A stretch of DNA of 29,423 nucleotides, taken from NCBI GenBank assembly GCA_023663025.1, contig JAMPIC010000023.1:1-29423 (forward strand), in the 5' to 3' direction. Under the pieces are notes generated by a model. It was given only the letters and a program-made list of their open reading frames with translations. It made no database searches and had not been told where the DNA came from. Made by a program: the position numbers and the translations under genes. This stretch comes from Prevotella sp. (GTDB taxonomy: Bacteria; Bacillota; Clostridia; Oscillospirales; Ruminococcaceae). Shown here one piece after another: positions 22,441 to 28,842 of the stretch (within the stretch, counting starts at the first letter, position 1; every line of letters begins with the position of its first letter).

Positions 22441-23271
22441 CTATACAGCCACGGGGAACTTCACCTCTTCCGTATTATATTCGTATCCCTCCAAAGTGAA
22501 ACTGTCGGGAGTGAAATCGTAGAAATCCGTTACGGATTTGTCGATAATGAATTTCGGCGCAGGATACGTTCTGCGTTCGATAAGCTCCTTTATAACCGGG
22601 ATATGCCTGTCGTAAATATGCGCGTCCGCAATGACGTGGACAAGCTCGCCCGCCTCCAGACCGCTCACCTGTGCGAACATATGCATAAGCGCGGCGTACT
22701 GGCAGACGTTCAGATTATTCGCCGCCAGCATATCCTGGGAACGCTGGTTAAGTACGGCGTTCAGCTTCCCCCCCGCCACGTTGAAGGTCATGCTGTAGGC
22801 GCAGGGATACAGATGCATTTCCGACAGATCGTGGTGGTTGTAAATATTTGTAAGTATCCTGCGGCTTGCGGGGTTGTGCTTCAGGTCGTACAGAACCCTG
22901 TCCACCTGATCGAAGTCCCCCTCTGGGTAGTGGTGCTTAACTCCCAGCTGGTAGCCGTAAGCCTTGCCTATGGAACCGCTTTCGTCCGCCCAGCTGTCCC
23001 AGATATGCGCGTCCAGATCGCCTATATTATTGGACTTTTTCTGCCATATCCAGAGAATTTCCTTTATGCCCGTTTTGAGGAAAGTCCTGCGCAGGGTGAT
23101 TATGGGAAATTCCTCCGCCAGATTATAGCGGTTCACTATGCCGAATTTTTTGATTGTGTGAGCGGGTGCGCCGTCCTGCCATCTTGGACGGACTTCCATA
23201 TCCCCGTCGGAAATTCCGTTTTCAAGGATATCCTTTACATTGGCGATAAAAATTTCATCTGCGCGGCTCAT
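22441..23271 (-). CDS. thyA: thymidylate synthase
   Basis: Converts dUMP to dTMP, with methylene-tetrahydrofolate as carbon and hydride donor. The catalytic cysteine is C157 in LYPCAYSMTFNV. The dUMP phosphate-binding arginine lies in RSQDMLAANNLNV (from residue 177). The N-terminal block RTFLKTGIKEILWIWQKKSNN and the H-I-Y-D-R-H block near 250 are present. The length (276 aa) is normal. The active-site block reads PCAYSMTF, where many ThyAs have PCH; in the A-D-x-N-N region the sequence LAANNLNV replaces the more common LGVPFN. Similar variants occur in Firmicutes ThyA. AGGAGG precedes the ATG and a strong promoter lies just upstream. Confidence 0.95.
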   Translation of the reverse strand: MSRADEIFIANVKDILENGISDGDMEVRPRWQDGAPAHTIKKFGIVNRYNLAEEFPIITLRRTFLKTGIKEILWIWQKKSNNIGDLDAHIWDSWADESGSIGKAYGYQLGVKHHYPEGDFDQVDRVLYDLKHNPASRRILTNIYNHHDLSEMHLYPCAYSMTFNVAGGKLNAVLNQRSQDMLAANNLNVCQYAALMHMFAQVSGLEAGELVHVIADAHIYDRHIPVIKELIERRTYPAPKFIIDKSVTDFYDFTPDSFTLEGYEYNTEEVKFPVAV

Positions 23272-23301
23272 TGGTTTTCCTCCTAAAGATAACTACATAA
23301 C

Positions 23302-23330
23302 ATTATATCATATTTGCGACAAAATTTCAA
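23302..23330 (-). promoter_or_regulatory. sigma-A promoter for thyA
   Basis: Minus strand: TTGAAA (23325-23330), 17 bases, TATAAT (23302-23307), with TGA before the -10. The start of transcription would be near 23295, about 24 bases before the thyA ATG. Confidence 0.85.
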
Positions 23331-23388
23331 CATTTTTTTGAATAAATTAATAAACAAAAAAATAATTCATTTGACATAAGTACTGCAA

Positions 23389-23414
23389 GGGGGAACGGAC
23401 GCAGCCGCTCCCCC
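23389..23414. repeat. GC-rich hairpin downstream of mgtE
   Basis: GGGGGAACGG and CCGCTCCCCC pair over ten positions with one mismatch around the loop ACGCAG. It might limit read-through from mgtE into thyA, but no clear T-run follows on the minus strand. It shares CGGACGCAGC with the repeat at 21531. Confidence 0.6.
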
Positions 23415-23479
23415 ATATTTGCGAAATTTTCCTTTATTTGGTTTTGCAACGTTTAATAGGCAAACGAATAAAAACGGTT

Positions 23480-24841
23480 TTAAAGCCCCAATGCGTTTGA
23501 CGCTATGGCAAAATATACCACAAGGGCAAGTGCGTCCACTATCGTGGTTATAAACGGACTTGCCATAACAGCCGGGTCAAACCCGATCTTTTTTGCAAGC
23601 ATAGGCAATGCGCAGCCTACCAGCTTTGCGATAATTATAACGCAGAAAACCGTAGCCGCCACAATTCCGCCGATCGCCGCGCCCTTGCGGTCGATCGCCA
23701 TTACTTTCAGAAAAGCGAGCAGAGCTATCGTTGCGGCGCACATAATGCCGACCCTGAACTCTTTCCACATCACCTTAAAGATGTCCCGAAAGCCTATTTC
23801 GTTCAGGGAAAGACCTCTGATGATTGTTACGGAAGCCTGCCCGCCGGAGTTTCCTCCCGTATCCATAAGCATGGGTATAAACACCGTCAAGGCGGGAACC
23901 ACAGCCAGCGCGTCCTCAAAATGTGCAAGTATAGTTCCCGTAAAGGTGGCGGACACCATAAGCAGCGTCAGCCAGGGAATACGCTGCTTGTATATTTTGA
24001 ATACGCTTGTTTTCATGTACGGCTTTTCCGAGGGCAGCATAGCCGCCATCTTTTCGATATCCTCCGTGTCCTCGTCGCGGATAACGTCCATGGCGTCGTC
24101 GAACGTTACAATGCCCACAATGCGGTTTTCGTTGTCCACGACGGGAATCGCCGCGAAGTCGTATTTGGAAAGGGTTCTCGCCACTTCCTCCTGATCGTCG
24201 TGGGTGTTTACGGAGATAACGTTTGTCTCCATAATATCCCCGACGACCGTGTCCCCGTCGGCGACAAGCATATCCAGGACGGTCACTATTCCCAGCAGAC
24301 GGCGGTTTTCCGTCACATAGCAGGTGTAAACGGTCTCTTTGACGAGACCTATTTTTCTTATCTGGTCGAAAGCTTCCTTGACAGTGAAATCCCTTTTAAG
24401 GTAAACGAACTCGGTGGTCATTACCGAACCCGCGCTGTCCTTGGGATAATTGAGCAGCTGATTTATCTGTTTTCTTGTGTCGCTGTCCGTGTTCCGCAAT
24501 ATGCGGGACACCACGTTGGCGGGCATTTCCTCGATGATATCCACCGTGTCGTCGATGTAAAGCTCGTCTAAAACGTACCGCAGCTCGCGGTCGGAGAACG
24601 CGTTGATCAGCACCATCTGGGTATCGCTGTCCATATAGGTGAAGACCTCCGCCGCCAGCTCCTTTGGCAGGATACGGTACAGCAGGATAAGCTCTTTTTC
24701 GCCGAACTCCCCGTCGTTCTTCATTTCCTCCACAAGATAAGCTATGTCTGCGGGGTTCATTTCCTGAAGTCCCTCTTTGAGTTTAACGAATTTTTTTTCG
24801 CCTATAAGCTCTATGGCGAATTCTTTTTCCATTTTTTCCAT
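23480..24841 (-). CDS. mgtE: magnesium transporter MgtE
   Basis: A Mg2+ channel/transporter of the inner membrane, 453 aa. It has an N-terminal superhelical domain (MNPADIAYLVEEM through VSRILRNTDSDTRKQINQLLNYP). A CBS pair follows (VYTCYVTENRRLLGIVTVLDML and ISVNTHDDQEEVARTLSKYDFAAIPVVDNENRIVGIV). Five C-terminal membrane segments include VFIPMLMDTGGNSGGQAS, the conserved gate/pore motif, and FDPAVMASPFITTIVDAL. Cytosolic domains sense Mg2+ in the family. AGGAGG lies 6 bases before the ATG. The promoter lies more than 200 bases upstream, leaving a long leader with a small ORF and hairpins; see those entries. Confidence 0.95.
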   Translation of the reverse strand: MEKMEKEFAIELIGEKKFVKLKEGLQEMNPADIAYLVEEMKNDGEFGEKELILLYRILPKELAAEVFTYMDSDTQMVLINAFSDRELRYVLDELYIDDTVDIIEEMPANVVSRILRNTDSDTRKQINQLLNYPKDSAGSVMTTEFVYLKRDFTVKEAFDQIRKIGLVKETVYTCYVTENRRLLGIVTVLDMLVADGDTVVGDIMETNVISVNTHDDQEEVARTLSKYDFAAIPVVDNENRIVGIVTFDDAMDVIRDEDTEDIEKMAAMLPSEKPYMKTSVFKIYKQRIPWLTLLMVSATFTGTILAHFEDALAVVPALTVFIPMLMDTGGNSGGQASVTIIRGLSLNEIGFRDIFKVMWKEFRVGIMCAATIALLAFLKVMAIDRKGAAIGGIVAATVFCVIIIAKLVGCALPMLAKKIGFDPAVMASPFITTIVDALALVVYFAIASNALGL

Positions 24842-24885
24842 AAAAAACCTCCTATTTCAAATCGAATAGAAGGCACAAAACGACT

Positions 24886-24909
24886 CCGCCAAAAGGAAAT
24901 TTTCGGCGG
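24886..24909 (-). terminator. terminator-like hairpin in the mgtE leader
   Basis: CCGCC-GAAAA...TTTT-GGCGG on the minus strand forms a stem of 5 GC pairs plus AT pairs. AGTCGTTTTG follows, a weak T-run. It starts 3 bases after the stop codon of the 30-codon leader ORF and lies 45 bases before the mgtE start. It could act in attenuation. Confidence 0.45.
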
Positions 24910-24912
24910 CTG

Positions 24913-25005
24913 CTATTGACAAGGCGATGAAAAGGACGCCGCGGGTGCGCCGGTTTCAAAGCCGCAGCTTCGCGGTTTTATGCCCTTACCGTTATCGGCG
25001 TCCAT
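24913..25005 (-). CDS. 30-codon leader ORF upstream of mgtE
   Basis: ATG at 25005-25003 with AAGGAG 9 bases upstream, 30 codons, stop TAG at 24913-24915. The peptide begins MDADNGKGIKPRSCG and has Pro at 11, 21 and 29 and two Cys. It lies wholly inside the transcribed leader of mgtE. The ORF region itself can fold: GGACGCCG (24996-25003) pairs with CGGCGTCC (24934-24941), enclosing a CCGC/GCGG hairpin (24962-24975). Leader peptides that sense Mg2+ through translation are known for other Mg2+ transporters (e.g. mgtL of enterobacteria). This one is not recognised, and its translation is inference. Confidence 0.55.
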   Translation of the reverse strand: MDADNGKGIKPRSCGFETGAPAASFSSPCQ

Positions 25006-25059
25006 ACAGTTTCACTCCTTTTTGGTCGTCTGATAAATTTATAATATTCGTACAGTATC

Positions 25060-25088
25060 ATTATACACAAATTTGCGTACATTGTCAA
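25060..25088 (-). promoter_or_regulatory. consensus sigma-A promoter for mgtE
   Basis: Minus strand: TTGACA (25083-25088), 17 bases, TATAAT (25060-25065), a perfect match to consensus. Predicted start near 25053, giving a leader of about 210 nt before mgtE. Confidence 0.9.
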
Positions 25089-25126
25089 TGAAAACATTTT
25101 CAAAAAAATCAAGTTTTCGATAAAGC

Positions 25127-25155
25127 TTGACAAATCGGTGAAAATGCAATATAAT
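25127..25155 (+). promoter_or_regulatory. consensus sigma-A promoter for the papain-like gene
   Basis: Plus strand: TTGACA (25127-25132), 17 bases, TATAAT (25150-25155), a perfect match. It is divergent from the mgtE promoter, with the -35 boxes 38 bases apart. A ribosome-binding-like AAAGGGAG follows at about 25165, but only a 5-codon TTG frame uses it. Confidence 0.85.
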
Positions 25156-25210
25156 TTTCAATTGAAAGGGAGCAGGTAAATTGTTGTTTATATGTGTATG
25201 ATCTGGTTAC

Positions 25211-25367
25211 TGTAGGGCGGGGGCTTGCTCCCGCCTGTTTCTGCAACGATGTTCGTAGGGGCGGGGTCTCCCCGCCCGCAGGTCACGTAACCAGCGGGAC
25301 GGGAAACCCGTCCCCTACAGAATTTTACCGCAAACCTATTTAGGCGGGAGCAAGCCCCCTCCCTACA
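25211..25367. repeat. nested composite of palindromic repeats, copy 6
   Basis: The outer pair is TGTAGGGCGGGGGCTTGCTC... at 25211-25235 and its near-exact inverse at 25343-25367. Between them lies a complete inner pair of the other subtype: GTAGGGGCGGGG...CCCCGCCCG from 25255, and CGGGACGGG-AAA-CCCGTCCC ending at about 25319. The stretch from 25089 to 25393 holds only the two promoters and this repeat; no gene is seen in it. Confidence 0.92.
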
Positions 25368-25393
25368 GTGCCGTTATCCGTATAAATTACAAT

Positions 25394-26023
25394 TTGGAGG
25401 AGATCTGTCTGGAACTCGATTATCTTAAAATAAAAACCCCTGACGGTTTTATGTACGGCGGAGACCAGAAGCTTTTCGGGAAATCCGTTTCAAGAAGCGG
25501 CTGCGGAATGATCGCCGCCTGCGATACCCTACTGTACACGGAACGAAAAGACGGTGCGGAAATATCCCTCGCCGACTATACCGCATTCGTGAAAAAACTG
25601 CGGGACAGCGTGTTTTACAACGGCACGCGGAATCCTATCGGGATATTCCCTCGGCGGCTCGCGGAAATTCTCACCGGAATAAGCGGACGGAAATTCGTTT
25701 TTTACCCCGCCGCAAATTTTTTCTCCCGGGACGGCAAAAAGCTTGCGGATTTTATTTCCCGCTCGCTGGAAAACGGTGCGCCCGTGATAGTGCGCTTGGG
25801 TGCGGACATATTCGGACTTCCCTATAAAATAAGATATCCCGCTCGGGGAAACAAGCTCCGTACGGGTAAAATGAGATGGCACTACATTACCGTAACGGGT
25901 ATTTCCGAAAGCGGGATATTGACTTTTTCCTCATGGGGAGGCAAGGGGCACGCTCACTGCCGCGACCTTTGCAGGCGCTTCGGCTTCACGGGCGGCATTG
26001 TCGTCCCGGCTCAGCTTTCCTGA
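25394..26023 (+). CDS. papain-like (C39-type) cysteine peptidase-fold protein
   Basis: A protein of about 205 aa with a cysteine-peptidase look: GGDQKLF, then SRSGCGMIAACDTLLY (Cys37, numbered from a TTG at 25394), and a C-terminal RWHYITVTGI (His163) and SSWGGKG. This Cys...His order fits the C39/papain-like fold. Proteins with GGDQ..F..SGCG occur in Clostridia without known function. There is no signal peptide. The start is unclear: the frame has no ATG before Met20. TTG 25394 overlaps the GGAGG, while CTG 25409 lies 8 bases after that GGAGG. Its last 13 bases overlap the convergent deacetylase gene. The leader is interrupted by a repeat cluster, so expression may be altered. Confidence 0.7.
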   Translation: MEEICLELDYLKIKTPDGFMYGGDQKLFGKSVSRSGCGMIAACDTLLYTERKDGAEISLADYTAFVKKLRDSVFYNGTRNPIGIFPRRLAEILTGISGRKFVFYPAANFFSRDGKKLADFISRSLENGAPVIVRLGADIFGLPYKIRYPARGNKLRTGKMRWHYITVTGISESGILTFSSWGGKGHAHCRDLCRRFGFTGGIVVPAQLS

Positions 26024-26637
26024 AAAACATTGGTGTAAATGATGTTCTTTTGGGGGACAATTCCTTTACGCGTGAAAAGCTCCGACACGGTCACAAATCC
26101 GTACCCCTCGGCTTTCAGCGCGGGGATTATCCTCTCTATCGCCTCGACGGTGGGGGAATTTCCCGCCATGTCGTGGAGCAGGATAACCGTTCCGTCGGTT
26201 GCCTGTCCGGTTATCCTTTTGAAGCGTTCCTCAGCGGAAACGGAAGCGTCCCAGTCGTCCGCGCCCACGCCGCAGATAAAGGTGAGTTCTATCGTATCGA
26301 ACATAAGCTGACTGTAGGATATGTATGGCGGACGGAAAAAACGGGGACGTCTGCCCACCGCTTTTTCCACCGCGTCGGAGGTGAAGTTTATCTCCGCCAG
26401 CATTTCCTCGGCGGACATTTCTTTCATGTCCGAGTGGGTGCGTGAGTGGTTCTCGATCTCGCAGCCGAGGCTTGCGGCGCGGCGCATTACCTCCGAGGTC
26501 TCGGGGGTAATGTTGTTTCCGCAGACGAAAAAGCTTGCGGGTACGCCGTGCTTTTCCAGAACGTCAAGCACCTGCGGCGTGGTGACGGTATTGGGACCGT
26601 CGTCGAAAGTCAGTGAGATAAGCTTTTGTTCGTTCAT
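26011..26637 (-). CDS. polysaccharide deacetylase family protein
   Basis: A carbohydrate esterase family 4 (NodB homology) protein that removes acetyl groups from N-acetylated sugars such as peptidoglycan or chitin oligomers. From the ATG at 26637 the metal site is TFDDGP (D12/D13) with H64 and H68 in NHSRTHSD. Other family motifs are RFFRPPYISYS, DDWDASV and ILLHDMAGNS. The length is 208 aa. No signal peptide or membrane anchor is seen, which is unusual if the substrate is in the wall; the protein may be cytoplasmic. AAGGAG lies 8 bases before this ATG; an upstream ATG at 26655 has none. Confidence 0.93.
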   Translation of the reverse strand: MNEQKLISLTFDDGPNTVTTPQVLDVLEKHGVPASFFVCGNNITPETSEVMRRAASLGCEIENHSRTHSDMKEMSAEEMLAEINFTSDAVEKAVGRRPRFFRPPYISYSQLMFDTIELTFICGVGADDWDASVSAEERFKRITGQATDGTVILLHDMAGNSPTVEAIERIIPALKAEGYGFVTVSELFTRKGIVPQKNIIYTNVFQES

Positions 26638-26696
26638 AATAAAAACTCCTTGCAATTTTTTTTTGCGGGACGTTCTTTCCTTCCCCGCGAAAACGG

Positions 26697-27878
26697 TTAC
26701 TTTACCGTGATCTCCCGCGTCGGGTCAAGACCGTTTTTCAGCTCGAGGACTATGCTTTCCGCGTTTTCAAAGTCAATATGCTCAAACCTCAGCTCCGCAA
26801 GAAACTCGTCGCGGTCTTCGATCTCGAATATCTCGTAGGGCTGATACTCGCCGCCCCCAAACTCGCTGACGTACATATCGGGGGGATACCATGCTTTTCC
26901 TCCGTCCGCAAACAGGGGAACGTACTCGCCGTCCACCCGAAGCTTTACGGGACAGAATTCGTCGTTAAGCTCGATGCTGCCCTCATGAACGGCAAGCAAA
27001 GTCCTGCCCTGTTTTCTGCCCGCGTCCCACAGCTCCCAGCCGGCGCTGTAGGCGCTTTTGTAGATGGGGTAGGAAATATCCACCTTTGTGGCGTAAACCG
27101 TCGAGGAGAACCTCTCGACCGTACAGTCGATACCGTTTATGCGGGACGGCATGGCAAGCTTTACCTCTGCCGGCTCGCGGATAACGCTTCCGTCGGGAAC
27201 AAAGCTTAATGACAGGTCGGTGACCGCGCGGGAATACATATCCTGCGCAGCGCCCTTAAAATCGCGTTCGTAACCAATCGATCTTATGTCAAAAATAAGC
27301 TTCGCGCCTTTTTCCGCTGCGGGAGAAACGTAAGCGGGCGGACACCTTACCTTGAACACATAAGTCGGTTCTCCGTTTTCGTCGGCGGCAGGCTCGCCCT
27401 TGTAAGACGACTGCCATATGTCGCTTGCATCTTCGCAAAGCTCGTTGTAGGCGACAACGCCCAGCGAAAGACCTTTCAGGTCGTCCGAATAGCGCTTTGA
27501 ACGCACCTCCAGTATAACGTAGCAGTCCTCGTGATCGCCGATAAAGGCGGAGGCTTTTACGGAAAGCAGGTCGTTCTCGGCGGAAACGTCAAGGGGCTGA
27601 TAATCTCCGTCTGCGATCCTTTCGGCGGAAATATCGTCGCCGAACTTGTTCCGCATAACCGTCCCCAGATCGAAAAATCCCGTTACGGCTGCCGCTGTGA
27701 CGGACAGCGCAAGCACCGCGGCAGCCGATATCAGCGCAGCCGCCGTCTTTTTAATCGCGGGACGTTTTTTCCTCTCGCGGGAAGCATTTTCCGATATTCT
27801 TTCGTAAAGACCGTTTTTCCAATCGTCGGAAGCTTTAAGCTTCCCGAAAATATTTTTAAGACCGTTAATATCATTCAT
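26697..27878 (-). CDS. DUF4179 membrane protein, probable anti-sigma factor
   Basis: A 393-aa protein with a cytosolic N-terminus (residues 1-44, LKASDDWKNGLYERISENASRERKK), one membrane helix (about 45-69) and an extracytoplasmic domain of about 320 residues. This resembles the DUF4179 proteins encoded next to ECF sigma factors in Clostridia. The short N-terminal segment would bind the sigma factor, and the outer domain would sense a signal; both are inference. It begins 60 bases after the sigma gene stop, on the same strand. The extracytoplasmic part has beta-rich sequence (VSAENDLLSVKASAFIGDHEDCYVILEV). The signal is not known. Confidence 0.82.
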   Translation of the reverse strand: MNDINGLKNIFGKLKASDDWKNGLYERISENASRERKKRPAIKKTAAALISAAAVLALSVTAAAVTGFFDLGTVMRNKFGDDISAERIADGDYQPLDVSAENDLLSVKASAFIGDHEDCYVILEVRSKRYSDDLKGLSLGVVAYNELCEDASDIWQSSYKGEPAADENGEPTYVFKVRCPPAYVSPAAEKGAKLIFDIRSIGYERDFKGAAQDMYSRAVTDLSLSFVPDGSVIREPAEVKLAMPSRINGIDCTVERFSSTVYATKVDISYPIYKSAYSAGWELWDAGRKQGRTLLAVHEGSIELNDEFCPVKLRVDGEYVPLFADGGKAWYPPDMYVSEFGGGEYQPYEIFEIEDRDEFLAELRFEHIDFENAESIVLELKNGLDPTREITVK

Positions 27879-27938
27879 GGCAATTTCTCCTTTTTTGCTT
27901 CGTGCGCATTTGGGCGCATTCGGGCGGGGTCGGAACGC

Positions 27939-28412
27939 TCACCCGTCAAGCAGGTCTCTGAGCATTTCCCTGCCGCGTTTGAGTCTGCTTTTCAAAGTGT
28001 TTTCGCCGCACCCAAGCAGCTTTGACAGCTCCTTCAGGGGATATCCGCAGAAGCAGTGGAGGTACAGGACCTCCCGGTAGATCGGTTTCATGGACATGAT
28101 ACGTTCCATTATCAGCCGCTCGTGACCGTCCTCGTAGTATGCCCCGATGAAATCGAGCTGCTCCGTTTTGTGACGGGCGCGGAAGCGCAGGAAATTTTTG
28201 CACTCGTTCACCGTCACCCTGATGAGCCAGGCTTTCAGGTATTCGGGGTCGCGGGAGAGCATTCCGCTGTTTTTGAACAGTTTGAGGAAAACGTTCTGGC
28301 AGCAGTCCTCGGCGTCATGTCTGCTGCCGAGACGAAGCAGACAAAGACCTGTCACCATATCGGAATATTCTTCCGCAGCCCGTTCAAAAAGTATTTTTTC
28401 ACCGTCGTCCAT
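27939..28412 (-). CDS. ECF-type RNA polymerase sigma factor
   Basis: A 157-aa sigma-70 family protein from the ATG at 28412, chosen because AGGAGG lies 7 bases upstream; a longer frame starts at 28508 without support. Region 2 is DAEDCCQNVFLKLFKN...EYLKAWLIRVTVNECKNFLR. Region 4 is MKPIYREVLYLHCFCGYPLKELSKLLGCGENTLKSRLKRGREML, the -35-recognising helix-turn-helix. There is no region 3. It is transcribed with the DUF4179 anti-sigma gene. Many such sigma factors activate their own promoter; a GCAACCTTTT motif at 28520-28530 is a candidate. Target genes are unknown. Confidence 0.93.
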   Translation of the reverse strand: MDDGEKILFERAAEEYSDMVTGLCLLRLGSRHDAEDCCQNVFLKLFKNSGMLSRDPEYLKAWLIRVTVNECKNFLRFRARHKTEQLDFIGAYYEDGHERLIMERIMSMKPIYREVLYLHCFCGYPLKELSKLLGCGENTLKSRLKRGREMLRDLLDG

Positions 28413-28500
28413 GACCGCACCTCCTGTAGGAAGCAAGAGTTTATGAATCAGGGCGGGAAACAGACGCGCTTTCCGTTTCCTCGCCGTTCCGCTCCATAAG

Positions 28501-28530
28501 CAACACACCGCGGACGGGGAAAAGGTTGCA
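28501..28530 (-). promoter_or_regulatory. candidate ECF-type promoter for the sigma operon
   Basis: TGCAACCTTTT (minus strand, 28520-28530) resembles the GCAACC-type -35 used by some clostridial ECF sigma factors. A clear -10 is not resolved; GTGTGTTG near 28501-28508 is at the right distance. It lies 89-118 bases before the sigma gene start. Confidence 0.35.
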
Positions 28531-28578
28531 TGAATGTGTAATTTTATTCTGACGTCATTAAAGAGTTTATTATCGGGG

Positions 28579-28606
28579 TAAAAAGAAAGCGAGTGTAAAC
28601 TCGCTT
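28579..28606 (-). terminator. intrinsic terminator of the small RNA unit
   Basis: AAGCGAGT and ACTCGCTT form a perfect 8-bp stem with a 4-base loop. TTCTTTTT follows on the minus strand. No protein gene ends just upstream on this strand, so it would terminate the transcript from 28665. Confidence 0.85.
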
Positions 28607-28665
28607 AATCTGACTGAACCTATCCTGCCGCAGTTTAAGGCAGATAACCGGCGTATCGGTATTTA
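28579..28665 (-). ncRNA. putative small RNA (about 87 nt) upstream of the sigma operon
   Basis: A strong promoter at 28672-28700 points into this stretch and an intrinsic terminator ends it, giving about 87 nt. The RNA has a bulged stem (CUGCC/GGCAG, extended by AUC and GAU) around UUAAACUGC, then a single-stranded UCAGUCAG linker, then the terminator hairpin. It has no ribosome binding site and no reasonable ORF. It could be a free small RNA or a prematurely ended leader of the sigma operon. I do not recognise it as a known RNA family. Confidence 0.6.
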
Positions 28666-28671
28666 TTTTAT

Positions 28672-28700
28672 ATTGTAACACGTTTGTGCGGGTTTGTCAA
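28672..28700 (-). promoter_or_regulatory. sigma-A promoter of the small RNA
   Basis: Minus strand: TTGACA (28695-28700), 17 bases, TACAAT (28672-28677), with TGT before the -10. The predicted start is near 28665. No protein gene follows before the terminator. Confidence 0.82.
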
Positions 28701-28771
28701 GCGCTTTTGTAGAATATGAATAATTTGAATTGTTGTGCTGCAATAGATATTGGACAAACAAGTAAAAAATA

Positions 28772-28800
28772 TTGAGAGATAGGCAAAAATCCGGTAAAAT
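28772..28800 (+). promoter_or_regulatory. promoter of the decayed IS transposase
   Basis: Plus strand: TTGAGA (28772-28777), 17 bases, TAAAAT (28795-28800). AAAGGAG lies 10 bases before the ATG at 28843. Confidence 0.6.
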
Positions 28801-28842
28801 AAAGTTGCCGGACAAAATCCACCGGAAAGGAGCCTATCCCTC

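Noticed and set aside
24842..25053. M-box (ykoK) Mg2+ riboswitch upstream of mgtE
   Set aside because: The conserved GUUAGGUGAGGCUCCU and later M-box blocks are not found; only a short CUGUAUGGA stretch is similar, which I take as chance.
26660..26690. Terminator after the anti-sigma gene
   Set aside because: The GCGGG/CCCGC stem is followed by A's on the minus strand, not T's, so it cannot be an intrinsic terminator in the needed direction.
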